Shown in pieces: positions 46,578 through 57,193 of a stretch of 64,000 bases of DNA. The notes beneath the pieces are model-generated. The model made no database searches and was not told where the DNA came from. It was given only the letters and a program-made list of their open reading frames with translations. The translations under genes were made by a program, and so were the position numbers. How positions within the stretch are numbered: position 1 is the first letter of the stretch; the number at the start of each line of letters is the position of its first letter. This DNA comes from an uncultured Sphingomonadales bacterium (GTDB lineage Bacteria; Pseudomonadota; Alphaproteobacteria; Sphingomonadales; Sphingomonadaceae), in contig CAIMDB010000007.1 of the NCBI GenBank assembly GCA_903839675.1, forward strand, positions 124,001 to 188,000. The letters are read 5' to 3'.

Positions 46578-47054
46578 ATGGCTTCGCATGAAAAAGTCCC
46601 GATGCTCGACGAGGGCTACCGCAAGCTTGGTGATGAGCTGCAGCGCCTGAAATTGGAGCGTCCTCTCATCGTGGACGCTATTGAAGAGGCGCGTGCGCAC
46701 GGCGATCTCTCTGAAAACGCGGAATATCACGCGGCAAAGGAGCGGCAGGGACAGGTTGAGGCGACCATCGCCCATATCGAAGACCAGCTGGCCCGCGCCC
46801 AGATCATTGATCCTAAAACCCTGTCCGGCAACCGCGTGATGTTCGGCGCGACAGTCACCTTGATGGATGAGGATGACAAGGAAGTCCGCTACCAGATCGT
46901 GGGGCAAGTCGAAGCCGACGCGAAGGCGGGCCGGATTTCTTACAACTCCCCCCTCGGCAAGGCGCTCATCGGGCGCACCGTTGAGGATGAAGTGGAAGTG
47001 ACGGTCCCGTCTGGCGACAAATATTATCAGGTCGCGAAGGTCGAGTTCATCTAG
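46578..47054 (+). CDS. greA: transcription elongation factor GreA
   Basis: [48 protein letters not shown]. Confidence 0.97.
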   Translation: MASHEKVPMLDEGYRKLGDELQRLKLERPLIVDAIEEARAHGDLSENAEYHAAKERQGQVEATIAHIEDQLARAQIIDPKTLSGNRVMFGATVTLMDEDDKEVRYQIVGQVEADAKAGRISYNSPLGKALIGRTVEDEVEVTVPSGDKYYQVAKVEFI

Positions 47055-47055
47055 C

Positions 47056-47676
47056 ATGCAGGACGGCCCCGCCGGTCCCGCACTTCGCATCATCGCCGGG
47101 CTGACCATCGTTGCCTGGGGCTTGCAGATGCTATTCTGGCCGTTGGAATATGCGGCCCTTGTGGCGGGCTTTGTGCCCGCGCGCTTTGTGATGGATGTCC
47201 CGGCGCTCGACATCATTCCGCGTTTTCTCACGCCCTTGTCCGCAACATTGGTCCATGGCGGATTCCTCCACCTTTTGATGAACCTTTTGACGTTCTGGTA
47301 TTGCGGGAAGCTGGTTGAGCACGTTCTTGGCAGTGGCCGCCTCGTTACGCTTTATGTCGTCGGCGCCTATGGGTCCGCAGGTCTCCAATATCTTGTGGGA
47401 TCAGACCAGCCGATGATCGGTGCAAGTGGCGCGATTTCCGCCGTCGTCGGCGCTTATGCGATGCTGTTCAGCACATCGGAGGCAAAGAGTTGGGGTCCGT
47501 TTTCGGCAGAATCTATGCGCGCCTTGTGGCTGCTTGCGGGCTGGGTTGGCGTGCAGTGGCTGATTGGCATCGCCAGTGCGGGGTCCGGCTATAGCGTCGC
47601 CATCGCTGCGCACATTGGCGGCTTTATCGCTGGATTGGTGCTGGCCAAGCCGCTGCTTTACCGCGCCTCTTCCTGA
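47056..47676 (+). CDS. rhomboid family intramembrane serine protease
   Basis: HGGFLHLLMNLLTFWYCG; GASGAISAVVGAYAM; HIGGFIAGLVLAKPL. Confidence 0.9.
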   Translation: MQDGPAGPALRIIAGLTIVAWGLQMLFWPLEYAALVAGFVPARFVMDVPALDIIPRFLTPLSATLVHGGFLHLLMNLLTFWYCGKLVEHVLGSGRLVTLYVVGAYGSAGLQYLVGSDQPMIGASGAISAVVGAYAMLFSTSEAKSWGPFSAESMRALWLLAGWVGVQWLIGIASAGSGYSVAIAAHIGGFIAGLVLAKPLLYRASS

Positions 47677-47766
47677 ACCGTTTGCCCTGAGCCTGTCGAA
47701 GGGCCGCTCTTTCGCTGTTCCCCAAAATGGAAGGACAGGGCTTCGACAAGCTCAGCCCGAACGGTT
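47676..47766. repeat. inverted repeat pair (GAACCGTTTGCCCTGAGCCTGTCGAAGGG ... GGGCTTCGACAAGCTCAGCCCGAACGGTT)
   Basis: Long near-perfect inverted arms between convergent rhomboid and mfd genes. Confidence 0.85.
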
Positions 47767-47774
47767 TGCATTGG

Positions 47775-50700
47775 TCAGCCCGCGATCTTCGCCAATCCCC
47801 GTGACAGCTGCAGAATGCCATGGAGCCGCGCTTTCGGGTCCGCCCAGGCGCGGGTGATGCTCAGGCGCATGTCGGGCCGCAGCTTGGCCGTATCGCCAAG
47901 CCTAGCGACATAGGCGAGCAGGCCATCGACCTTCGGGAAGGTGTCGTTCCAGAAGGCCACCAGCGCCCCGCGCGGACCGACATCGATTTTGGCGATATGT
48001 GCCGTCTTTGCGTTCAGCTTGATCTGGATGAGGGTCAGCAGATTCTCGGTCGGCTCCGGCAGGTTGCCGAACCGGTCGATCATTTCCGCGCCAAAGGCTT
48101 CAATGTCCTGCACCGTCTCCAACTCGTTCAGGCGGCGATACAGGCCCATGCGCAGATCAAGGTCGGGGACATAGGTGTCGGGGATGAGAACCGGCGCATC
48201 GACGGTAATCTGAGGTGAAAGGTCGCGCACGCTGACATTGGCAAGCCCACCCGCCTTGGCGTCCATGATCGCCTCTTCCAGCATCGACTGGTACAGTTCA
48301 AAGCCGACCTCGCGAATATGGCCTGACTGTTCATCGCCCAAGAGGTTGCCTGCGCCACGAATATCGAGGTCATGGCTCGCCAATTGGAAGCCCGCACCCA
48401 GGCTGTCGAGGTCGGACAAGACCTTCAGCCGCTTTTCGGCGGTGTCGGTCATCAACCGGCTCGGTGCGGTCGTCAGATACGCATAGGCCCGCGTCTTGGA
48501 CCGACCGACACGTCCGCGCAGCTGATAGAGCTGGGCAAGGCCGAAGCGATCCGCGCGGTGGATGATCATTGTGTTCGCGCTCGGAATATCGAGGCCGCTT
48601 TCGATGATGGTGGTAGAGACAAGCACGTCGTAGCGCTTGTCGTAAAAGGCCGACATCCGCTCTTCAACGTCACCCGGCGCCATCTGGCCATGGGCGACGA
48701 CATATTTGATTTCCGGCACTTCGGTGCGCAGGAACTCTTCAATATCGGGAAGGTCGGCAATGCGCGGCGTGACAAAGAAGCTCTGCCCGCCGCGATAATG
48801 CTCACGCAGCAACGCCTCGCGCAGCACGATCTTGTCCCAGGGCATCACATAGGTGCGCACGGCAAGCCGATCGACCGGCGGCGTCTGGATGACGGACAGC
48901 TCGCGCAGGCCCGACATCGCCATTTGCAGCGTGCGGGGGATGGGGGTCGCGGTCAGCGTCAGGACGTGGACGTCAGCCTTCAGCGCTTTTAGCTTTTCCT
49001 TATGGACGACGCCGAAGCGCTGCTCTTCATCCACAATGACGAGGCCGAGCCGCTTGAAGGCAATGCCCTTGGACAGCAAGGCGTGCGTGCCGATGACGAT
49101 ATCGATGGTGCCGTCTTCCAGCCCCTCACGCGTGGCCTTGGCCTCGACCGAGCCGACAAGGCGGGACAGGCGGCCGATGTTGAGCGGGAAGCCTTGGAAA
49201 CGTTCAACGAAATTCTGGAAATGTTGCCGGGCGAGAAGGGTGGTCGGGCAAATGAGCGCGACTTGCATGCCAGCCATCGCGGCGATGAACGCGGCACGCA
49301 GCGCGACTTCAGTTTTGCCGAAGCCGACGTCTCCCACGACGAGCCGGTCCATCGGCTTGCCCGCGGCCAGATCCTCGATCACCTCCGTAATCGCGCGCTC
49401 CTGATCATCGGTTTCCTGATAGGGGAAGCGGTTGACGAATTCGGCATAATGCTGCGAATCCGGCTCGGCCACGTCGCCCGCGCGCAAGGCACGTAGCGCG
49501 GCAGTGGCGATGAGTTCGCCCGCAATTTCGCGGATGCGTTCACGCATCTTCGCCTTGCGGCGCTGCCAAGCCTCGCCGCCCAGACGGTCCAGCGCTACAC
49601 CGTCACTGTCGCTGCCATAGCGGGAGAGGACGTCGATGTTCTCGACAGGCACATAGAGTTTGTCACCGCCCGCATAAGATAGCGCCACGCAATCATGCGG
49701 CGCCTGCGACACGGGGATCTGGGTCAGCCCTTCATAGCGGCCGATGCCGTGTTCGGTATGGACGACAAGATCGCCGGGTGAGAGCGTCGCCAGCTCCGCC
49801 ATGAAGGCATCGGCGGACTTCTTGCGCTTGGCGCGACGGACAAGCCGGTCACCCAGCACGTCCTGTTCTGACAGGACGGCGATATTGGGCGCGGTAAACC
49901 CATGATCGAGCGGCACGACGACCAGCGCGACGCGGATTTCGTCCTTCCGCTTGCGCGGGGCGCCGACGAAGCCCTGCGCTTCCTGCCAACTATCGAGCAG
50001 CACGGCGCCGGGCAGCCCATGATCCGCCAGCAAACCTGTCAGCCGGTCGCGGGAGCCCTTGGAATAGCAGGCGAGCACCATGCCCCGTTCATTGTGCGCC
50101 AGCCCTGTGGCGTGCGCTGTGAGCGCATCATAGACATTGTCACCATTGGTCCGCTCCGGCGCAAAATCACGCGGGCCATCAATGCCGAAATCGATAACCG
50201 TGTCCGACGGCGGCTCATGGAACGGCGACGCCAGATGGATCGACTGGTTGACGATCGCTGTGTCCCACTGTTTGTGCGAGAGATAGAGCGCGTCAGGTGT
50301 GAGGGGGCGGTAGCTGCCGGGGTCTGCCGACTGCGCCTTTTCGCGGTTGCCATAATAGTCGGCAATCGCCTCAAACCGGCCCTCAATTGCGCCGTCAACG
50401 CCAAGTTCGCGGACAATCAGCGGCGCGTCACCCAGATGCTCGAACAATGTGGTCAGCTTGTCTTCAATCAGCGACAGCCAATGGTCCATGCCCGCCAGTC
50501 GCCGCCCTTCGGAGACGGCCTGATAAAGCGGATCGCCTGTCGCGGTCGCGCCGAACAGGTCACGGTATCGCGTCCGGAAGCGCTTGATTCCCTCTTCATC
50601 GAGCAGAGCTTCAGAGGCGGGGAGGAGAGTGAAGCCGTCATCCGCCCGCCCGGTGGTGCGCTGGTCCGCCGGATCAAAGGTGCGAACCGTTTCAATTTCG

Positions 50701-51260
50701 TCGCCGAAGAAGTCGAGCCGCAGCCCGTGCGGCATTCCGGACGGAAACAGATCGACGAGCCCGCCACGCACCGCAAATTCGCCTGCGTCTGCAACGGTAT
50801 CTGTGCGGACATAGCCATTGGCCTGCAACAGTTCCGCCAGCTTGTCGCGGTCGATCCGCGTGCCGGGGGCGAGGTGCGCCGTAAGCTGCCGGATGCGGAA
50901 CGGCGTCAACACGCGCTGGGTGGCGGCGTTGGCGGTCGTGATCAAAAGCTGCGGCTTGTCCGTCTTGCGCTGAAGTGCGGCGAGCGTCGCCAGACGTTCC
51001 GAGGTGACCCGCAGCGAGGGCGAGGCGCGGTCATAGGGCAGGCAATCCCAAGACGGGAAAGTGAGCACCTCAACTTCTGGGGCAAACCAGTTGGCCGCAT
51101 CCGCAAGCGCGCGCATCGACACTTCGTCCGACGCAATGAACACGGCCCGGCCATCAGCGGCGCGGGCGAGGTCCGTCATCAGCCAGGGGAGGAACCCTGT
51201 TGGCGCGCCCGCCAGTGTGAGCGGTGTTGCGGACTTGAGAAGCTGCGTGAGTTCGATCAC
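47775..51260 (-). CDS. mfd: transcription-repair coupling factor (GTG start)
   Basis: DRLVVGDVGFGKTEVALRAAFIAAMAGMQVALICPTTLLARQH; RADRFGLAQLYQLRGRVGRSKTRAYAYL; start overlaps sdhE stop. Confidence 0.97.
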   Translation of the reverse strand: MIELTQLLKSATPLTLAGAPTGFLPWLMTDLARAADGRAVFIASDEVSMRALADAANWFAPEVEVLTFPSWDCLPYDRASPSLRVTSERLATLAALQRKTDKPQLLITTANAATQRVLTPFRIRQLTAHLAPGTRIDRDKLAELLQANGYVRTDTVADAGEFAVRGGLVDLFPSGMPHGLRLDFFGDEIETVRTFDPADQRTTGRADDGFTLLPASEALLDEEGIKRFRTRYRDLFGATATGDPLYQAVSEGRRLAGMDHWLSLIEDKLTTLFEHLGDAPLIVRELGVDGAIEGRFEAIADYYGNREKAQSADPGSYRPLTPDALYLSHKQWDTAIVNQSIHLASPFHEPPSDTVIDFGIDGPRDFAPERTNGDNVYDALTAHATGLAHNERGMVLACYSKGSRDRLTGLLADHGLPGAVLLDSWQEAQGFVGAPRKRKDEIRVALVVVPLDHGFTAPNIAVLSEQDVLGDRLVRRAKRKKSADAFMAELATLSPGDLVVHTEHGIGRYEGLTQIPVSQAPHDCVALSYAGGDKLYVPVENIDVLSRYGSDSDGVALDRLGGEAWQRRKAKMRERIREIAGELIATAALRALRAGDVAEPDSQHYAEFVNRFPYQETDDQERAITEVIEDLAAGKPMDRLVVGDVGFGKTEVALRAAFIAAMAGMQVALICPTTLLARQHFQNFVERFQGFPLNIGRLSRLVGSVEAKATREGLEDGTIDIVIGTHALLSKGIAFKRLGLVIVDEEQRFGVVHKEKLKALKADVHVLTLTATPIPRTLQMAMSGLRELSVIQTPPVDRLAVRTYVMPWDKIVLREALLREHYRGGQSFFVTPRIADLPDIEEFLRTEVPEIKYVVAHGQMAPGDVEERMSAFYDKRYDVLVSTTIIESGLDIPSANTMIIHRADRFGLAQLYQLRGRVGRSKTRAYAYLTTAPSRLMTDTAEKRLKVLSDLDSLGAGFQLASHDLDIRGAGNLLGDEQSGHIREVGFELYQSMLEEAIMDAKAGGLANVSVRDLSPQITVDAPVLIPDTYVPDLDLRMGLYRRLNELETVQDIEAFGAEMIDRFGNLPEPTENLLTLIQIKLNAKTAHIAKIDVGPRGALVAFWNDTFPKVDGLLAYVARLGDTAKLRPDMRLSITRAWADPKARLHGILQLSRGLAKIAG

Positions 51261-51523
51261 TCGGGAATCCGGATGAAGTCGAGTTTCTGGAAAGCGACCA
51301 TCATCGGGCCCTGCCATTCGGCGGGAACGGGGATGGAACCCATGGCCCAACCGATGATATCGACGTCTTGTTCGTCCATAAGTTGCTCGAACCAGACAAT
51401 TTCCGAGTCACTCCAATTGGCAGCATGCGCGTCAAAGAAACCGCCGACCATATAGTCGGCTTCGCGGGTGCCACGGTGCCAGGCCCGGAATTTCAGTCGT
51501 TTCAGCCGCGTATCGTCTTCCAT
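51257..51523 (-). CDS. sdhE: succinate dehydrogenase assembly factor 2 (SdhE/DUF339)
   Basis: RLKRLKFRAWHRGTREADYMVGGFFDAH...FEQLMDEQDVDIIGW. Confidence 0.95.
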   Translation of the reverse strand: MEDDTRLKRLKFRAWHRGTREADYMVGGFFDAHAANWSDSEIVWFEQLMDEQDVDIIGWAMGSIPVPAEWQGPMMVAFQKLDFIRIPE

Positions 51524-51595
51524 TTTCCAACGCCGATTGGCCGGCGGGCGTTTTGACGCTTGCGCAGGCTGGGGTAAGGGTGTTGCGGGATAGCC

Positions 51596-53656
51596 ATGCG
51601 ACCAGAACTTCTCAACCCGATCTTTGCCGAAGTGACTGCCTTTAAGGGCATCGGCCCGCAGCTTGCGCGCCCGCTTGAGCGGTTGGGACTCAATAAGTTG
51701 GTCGATGTCCTCTTTCACCTGCCAACGGGCTTTGTGGACCGGCTGCGCGTTGATGGCCTGCGGATGAGCGATGCAGGGCGCGTCATCACGATTGAACTGA
51801 CGCCGATGGATTACCGCGCCAGCGGGGGCAGGGGGCCGTTCCGGGTGTGGGCGGCGGACCCCAATGGCGACATGATCGCGCTTGTTTATTTCGGCGGCAA
51901 TCCGGGCTGGGCAAAGAAATTACTGCCGCTGGGTGAGCCGCGGATCGTCTCGGGCAAGCTGGAGGCTTATGGTCAGGACCTGCAGATGGTTCACCCGGAC
52001 TATGTGCTGAAACCGGAGGAGGCGGGCAGCCTCCCGGAACGTGAACCTGTTTATCCGCTGTCGGATGGTCTCACCGGTCGGCGGATGCAGCAATTGGCAG
52101 CTCAAGCGGTGGAGCGCGCGCCTGATCTCCCGGAATGGATCGACGCTTCGCTCCATGCGCAGCGCGACTGGCCGTCGTGGCGGGAGGCGATTGGCGCCAT
52201 CCATGCCGACCCCGCCGATGCTAAGGCGCGCGAGCGGCTGGCCTATGACGAGATCTTTGCCAACCAGTTGGCGCTGATGCTGGTGCGGGCATCCTCGCGG
52301 CGCAGGCGGGGCGTGCCGTTGCAGGGCGATGGGCGGCTGCGGGACATGCTGAAGCTGCCCTATTCGCTGACGGGGGCTCAGCAGCGGACGATTTCGGAGA
52401 TTGAAGGGGACCTCATTCAGTCCATCCCGATGGTGCGGCTGCTTCAGGGTGATGTGGGGGCCGGCAAAACGATGGTTGCGCTCCACGCCATGCTCGCCGC
52501 CGTTGAGGCGGGGGCACAAGCGGCGATGCTCGCCCCGACCGAAATCCTCGCCCGCCAGCATTTTGATACGATCACCCGCCAATTGGCAGGGCTTCCTGTG
52601 ACGGTCGCCATCCTTACAGGCCGCGATAAGGGTCGCGCGCGCGAATCGACGCTGATGGGGCTGGCCGATGGCAGCATCGACATTCTCATCGGCACGCACG
52701 CGATCTTTCAGGAAGCTGTCGCTTACAAGCGACTTGGCCTTGCTGTCATTGATGAGCAGCACCGCTTTGGTGTCGCCCAGCGGCTATTGCTCACCCAAAA
52801 GGCGGAAAAGCCGCCGCATCTGCTGGTGATGACCGCGACACCCATTCCGCGCACCCTGACGCTGTCCAACTATGGCGAGATGGACGTGAGCCGGCTGGAC
52901 GAGATGCCGCCCGGCCGCCAGCCGATCGACACGCGCGTCATGTCGGGTGATCGGCTGGACGAGGTGGTCGAAGGGCTGTCGCGCCATATCGGGCGCGGCG
53001 GGCAGGCCTATTGGGTGTGCCCGCTGGTTGAAGAGAATGAGGATAGTGACCGGGCTGCCGCCGAAGCGCGCTATGAAGAGCTGTCGATGCGCTTCCCCGG
53101 CAAGGTCGGGCTCGTCCACGGCCGAATGAAGGGGCCGGAAAAAGACGCCGTCATGGCGCGTTTTGCAGCGAACGAGCTGGCGGTGCTCGTCGCGACGACG
53201 GTGATCGAAGTCGGGGTCGATGTACCCAATTCCACGCTGATGATCATTGAGGATGCCGAACGCTTCGGCCTGGCGCAGCTCCACCAGCTGCGCGGGCGCG
53301 TCGGGCGGGGCAGCGAAAAGTCGGTCTGCCTGCTGCTGCGGGGCGGGGCGCTTAGCGAAACGGCGCGCGCGCGGTTGGCGCTGATGCGCGAGACCAATGA
53401 CGGGTTCCGGATCGCAGAAGAAGACCTGAAGCTGCGCGGTGCTGGCGAAATCCTCGGCACGCGCCAGTCCGGCGAAGCGGCGTTCCGGATCGCCTCGCCT
53501 GAACAGGTCTCAAGCCTAATCCATGTGGCAACCGACGATGCGCGATTGCTGGTGGACCGTGATGGCGGACTAGCAAGTGAGCGAGGGGAGGCGGCGCGGC
53601 TCGCGCTCTATCTGTTTGAACGCGATGCGGCGGTGGCCCTGATCAAGGCGGGCTGA
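51596..53656 (+). CDS. recG: ATP-dependent DNA helicase RecG
   Basis: RLLQGDVGAGKTMVALHAMLAAVEAGAQAAMLAPTEILARQH; DAERFGLAQLHQLRGRVGRGSEKSVCLLL. Confidence 0.97.
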   Translation: MRPELLNPIFAEVTAFKGIGPQLARPLERLGLNKLVDVLFHLPTGFVDRLRVDGLRMSDAGRVITIELTPMDYRASGGRGPFRVWAADPNGDMIALVYFGGNPGWAKKLLPLGEPRIVSGKLEAYGQDLQMVHPDYVLKPEEAGSLPEREPVYPLSDGLTGRRMQQLAAQAVERAPDLPEWIDASLHAQRDWPSWREAIGAIHADPADAKARERLAYDEIFANQLALMLVRASSRRRRGVPLQGDGRLRDMLKLPYSLTGAQQRTISEIEGDLIQSIPMVRLLQGDVGAGKTMVALHAMLAAVEAGAQAAMLAPTEILARQHFDTITRQLAGLPVTVAILTGRDKGRARESTLMGLADGSIDILIGTHAIFQEAVAYKRLGLAVIDEQHRFGVAQRLLLTQKAEKPPHLLVMTATPIPRTLTLSNYGEMDVSRLDEMPPGRQPIDTRVMSGDRLDEVVEGLSRHIGRGGQAYWVCPLVEENEDSDRAAAEARYEELSMRFPGKVGLVHGRMKGPEKDAVMARFAANELAVLVATTVIEVGVDVPNSTLMIIEDAERFGLAQLHQLRGRVGRGSEKSVCLLLRGGALSETARARLALMRETNDGFRIAEEDLKLRGAGEILGTRQSGEAAFRIASPEQVSSLIHVATDDARLLVDRDGGLASERGEAARLALYLFERDAAVALIKAG

Positions 53657-53664
53657 TCGGCCGG

Positions 53665-53997
53665 TCAGTCGGCGGCGTGCATATGCTCCAGCATGTCGAC
53701 GTAGAGCTGGCTCAACGGCCGGTCGAACTGGACGCCATGCTGTTCATTGAAGAACCAGACCACACGCCCGCCCGCCCAGCCAAGGCCAGGCATGTCGATC
53801 ATCACAGGCGAATTTTCGGCCAGCGTCTTGGCCGCGTGCATCATCACGCCGCCGGTCGACAGGTTGACGAGTTCCACGTCCACCCGCTCCAAGCCCGGCA
53901 AGCCGGCGGTGGTGCGGATCGAAACAGCCGCGCGCGCGGCGCGACGGCGCTCGGCGGAGAACATCTGCGCGGCAAGTGTAGCCTGCATTTGCGACAT
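53665..53997 (-). CDS. PilZ domain-containing protein
   Basis: ERRRAARAAVSIRTTAGLPGLERVDVELVNLSTGGVMMHA. Confidence 0.8.
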   Translation of the reverse strand: MSQMQATLAAQMFSAERRRAARAAVSIRTTAGLPGLERVDVELVNLSTGGVMMHAAKTLAENSPVMIDMPGLGWAGGRVVWFFNEQHGVQFDRPLSQLYVDMLEHMHAAD

Positions 53998-54086
53998 GGT
54001 GTGGCTGCCCCGGTTTAATCCGGCCTCACACTGACGCCCGCCCCCGCAAGAAAGGCCTAAAGCGACTGGAAAACAGTCGGTTAAGC

Positions 54087-55316
54087 TTAAGCGGCCTTAA
54101 CCAGAAGGCCGTGGCGCTTTTTGCCGAGGCTGAGCTTGATGTCGCCCGAAACGGTGATAACTGCATCGGCGGCGGACACGACAATGTCATCGACCTTGAC
54201 CGCGCCTTCGGCAATCTTGCGCTTGGCTTCGCCGCGGGAGGCGCAAAAGCTCAGGCCCACGAGTGCGTCTAGGATATCGATGGAACCGCCGGACACCTCA
54301 AAACGCGGCAGGTCGGCTCCCGTGCCGCCTTCGGCAAAGGTCTGGCGCGCGGTTTCGGCAGCAGCCAGCGCGGCGTCCGCGCCACGGCACAGGCGCGTCG
54401 CTTCATTGGCGAGGACGTTCTTCGCCTCGTTGATGTCTGCGCCTTGGAGTGCTTCTAGGCGCGCGATCTCGTCCAGCGGAAGATCGGTGAACAGGCGCAG
54501 GAACTTGCCGACATCGCTGTCGTCTGCATTCCGCCAGAACTGCCAATAGTCATAGGCCGGAAGTTGCGCTTCGTTGAGCCAGATCGCCCCGGAGACCGAC
54601 TTGCCCATCTTGGTCCCGTCGGACTTTGTGATGAGCGGTGTTGTCAGGCCGAACACTTCGGACCCGTCCATGCGTCGCGACAACTCGACACCATTGACGA
54701 TGTTGCCCCATTGGTCGCTGCCGCCCATTTGCAGCCGGACGTCCATGTTCTGGCAAAGGTGACGGAAATCATAGCCTTGCAGGATCATGTAGTTGAATTC
54801 GAGGAAGGTCATCGGCTGTTCGCGCTCAAGCCGCAGCTTGACCGAGTCAAAGCTGAGCATGCGGTTCACCGTGAAGTGGGTGCCGACCTTCTGCAGCATT
54901 TCGATATAGCCGAGCTTGCCCAGCCAATCGTGGTTGTTGACCATCACCGCATCGGTTTGCCCGTCGCCGAACACGAGGAATTTCTCGAACGCCGTGCGGA
55001 TCGAGGAGATGTTGGTCTCGATCGCGTCGTCCGTCAGCATCTTGCGGACTTCGTCCTTGCCCGTCGGGTCTCCGATCCGTGTCGTGCCACCACCCATCAG
55101 AACGACCGGTTTATGGCCCGCCTGCTGCAGACGGCGCAGGAGCATGATCGACACCAAGTTGCCGACGTGGAGCGAGGGTGCAGTCGCGTCAAACCCCACA
55201 TATCCGGGCACGATCTGCGTCGCGGCCAGCCTATCCAGCGCCTCGCCGTCAGTAATTTGGTGGATGTAGCCGCGGTCGGAAAGGATGCGGAGAAGGTCTG
55301 ATTTAAAGGCGGTCAT
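54087..55316 (-). CDS. tyrS: tyrosyl-tRNA synthetase
   Basis: [51 protein letters not shown]4 domain. Confidence 0.97.
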   Translation of the reverse strand: MTAFKSDLLRILSDRGYIHQITDGEALDRLAATQIVPGYVGFDATAPSLHVGNLVSIMLLRRLQQAGHKPVVLMGGGTTRIGDPTGKDEVRKMLTDDAIETNISSIRTAFEKFLVFGDGQTDAVMVNNHDWLGKLGYIEMLQKVGTHFTVNRMLSFDSVKLRLEREQPMTFLEFNYMILQGYDFRHLCQNMDVRLQMGGSDQWGNIVNGVELSRRMDGSEVFGLTTPLITKSDGTKMGKSVSGAIWLNEAQLPAYDYWQFWRNADDSDVGKFLRLFTDLPLDEIARLEALQGADINEAKNVLANEATRLCRGADAALAAAETARQTFAEGGTGADLPRFEVSGGSIDILDALVGLSFCASRGEAKRKIAEGAVKVDDIVVSAADAVITVSGDIKLSLGKKRHGLLVKAA

Positions 55317-55405
55317 GATGGCCGCGCGCTTAGCAGGCCTTTGCCGGAAAGGGAACGGGGCGGGACGGACTTGATAAATCCCACGTCCGCGCCCAACTTG
55401 GTAGC

Positions 55406-55978
55406 ATGAAACCAGCCCAGATCCTCGCCACGGCGCGTCTTGTTCCGCATTCGACGACGCCCTGCCAAGCGCTTGATTTTATTGAGGTGGTTGTGGGTTT
55501 TGAAAATCCCCAACTGAAGCTTCAATTTCGCCTGTCTGGGCGGATAAAGGACCTCGCCATTCCGAGCCCGGAAGAGCCGGTCCGCACGGTCGGATTGTGG
55601 GAAGAAACCTGCTGCGAGGCCTTCCTGAAACCTGCGGGCGGCGGCGCCTATTATGAGTTCAACATGTCCCCCTCATCGCAATGGGCGGTGTTTGATTTCA
55701 CAGGGTATCGTGAAAATTTCCGGCAATTGGACGTTGGCCGTGCGCCGGTCATCGACTGTGAGACAACGGAGGAAAGTCTGGTTTTGGACGCGGTGATCGA
55801 TCTGTCTATGCTGCCGCCGGGTGTGCACGCGCAAGATTGGGCACTCGGCCTGACCTGCGTTGTAACGGCCAAAGATGGAACGACATCCTTCTGGGCGCTC
55901 GCTCATCCACTGGAAAAGCCGGACTTTCATGATAGCAATTGCTTTGCGCTGACGTTGGAGGCAGCAAGACGCGCATGA
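55406..55978 (+). CDS. DOMON-like domain-containing protein
   Basis: [50 protein letters not shown]. Confidence 0.7.
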   Translation: MKPAQILATARLVPHSTTPCQALDFIEVVVGFENPQLKLQFRLSGRIKDLAIPSPEEPVRTVGLWEETCCEAFLKPAGGGAYYEFNMSPSSQWAVFDFTGYRENFRQLDVGRAPVIDCETTEESLVLDAVIDLSMLPPGVHAQDWALGLTCVVTAKDGTTSFWALAHPLEKPDFHDSNCFALTLEAARRA

Positions 55979-57180
55979 AATTCGGTATTGATCGCCTCAT
56001 TGCGGACCCGGCGCTCCGCCAGCAACTGGCCGGAAAGCGCGTCGCGCTGGTCGCCCATCCAGCCTCGGTGACAGCGGATCTCACGCACAGTCTCGATGCG
56101 CTCGCCAAATGCCCGGAAATCACGCTGACGGCGGCGTTTGGTCCGCAGCACGGCCTGCGCGGCGACAAACAGGACAATATGATGGAGTCGCCTGACTTCA
56201 CCGATCCGCAGCACGGCATTCCGGTCTTCAGTCTCTATGGCGAAGTGCGCCGCCCGACGGGTCAGGCGATGAGCACGTTTGACGTCGTTCTCATTGATTT
56301 GCAGGATCTTGGCTGCCGTATCTACACCTTCATCACAACGTTGCTCTATATTCTGGAAGCGGCGGCCGAGCACGGCAAAGAGGTGTGGGTGCTGGATCGT
56401 CCCAATCCTGCAGGCCGGCCCATCGAAGGCCTGACGCTGCGGGCCGGCTGGGAGAGCTTTGTGGGGGCAGGGCCCATCCCAATGCGCCACGGCCTGACGA
56501 TGGGCGAATTGGGCCAATGGTTCATCGCGCACTTCAACCTCGACGTGAACTACCGCGTTATCGAGATGGAGGGCTACACGCCCGAGGCCGCGCCCGGTTT
56601 CGGCTGGCCGCAGGACCGCGTCTGGATTAACCCCAGCCCCAATGCTGCAAACGTTAACATGGCGCGCGCTTATGCCGGCACGGTCATGGTTGAAGGTGCG
56701 ACACTTTCGGAAGGACGGGGCACAACCCGCGCGCTCGAACTCTTTGGCGCACCGGATATCGACGCCCGCGCGGTAATCTCCAAGATGCACGAGCTAGCCC
56801 CCCATTGGCTCACCGGCTGCACGCTGCGCGACATCTGGTTTGAACCGACTTTCCACAAGCACGTCGGGGCGTTGTGCGCTGGTGTTCATATCCACGCCGA
56901 AGGCCCGTGCTATGATGATGCGGCGTTCAAGCCCTGGCGTCTGCAGGCGCTCGCCTTCAAGGCGATCCGTGCCCTTTACCCAAACTATCCCATCTGGCGC
57001 GGCAAGGATTTCAAATACGAATATACCGATGACGTCCTCGCCATCGATGTGATCAACGGCGGCCCGGCCTTGCGCGAATGGGTTGATAATCCTGAGGCGA
57101 CTGCGGCGGACCTCGACGCGATCACGCTGCCGGACGAACAGGCTTGGGCCGAGGAACGGCGCCCGTTCCTGCTTTATTGA
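55975..57180 (+). CDS. DUF1343 / NamZ-type (GH171) exo-beta-N-acetylmuramidase family protein
   Basis: GKRVALVAHPASVTADLTHSLDAL, FGPQHGLRGDKQDNM, VVLIDLQDLGCRIYTFITTLLYILEAA, LDRPNPAGRPIEG. Confidence 0.88.
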   Translation: MKFGIDRLIADPALRQQLAGKRVALVAHPASVTADLTHSLDALAKCPEITLTAAFGPQHGLRGDKQDNMMESPDFTDPQHGIPVFSLYGEVRRPTGQAMSTFDVVLIDLQDLGCRIYTFITTLLYILEAAAEHGKEVWVLDRPNPAGRPIEGLTLRAGWESFVGAGPIPMRHGLTMGELGQWFIAHFNLDVNYRVIEMEGYTPEAAPGFGWPQDRVWINPSPNAANVNMARAYAGTVMVEGATLSEGRGTTRALELFGAPDIDARAVISKMHELAPHWLTGCTLRDIWFEPTFHKHVGALCAGVHIHAEGPCYDDAAFKPWRLQALAFKAIRALYPNYPIWRGKDFKYEYTDDVLAIDVINGGPALREWVDNPEATAADLDAITLPDEQAWAEERRPFLLY

Positions 57181-57193
57181 GAAGGTTGCCGCG

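Noticed and set aside
49902-51455. 517-aa plus-strand ORF
   Set aside because: Antisense to mfd; high-GC mirror ORF with His/Arg/Gln-rich composition and no recognisable domain.
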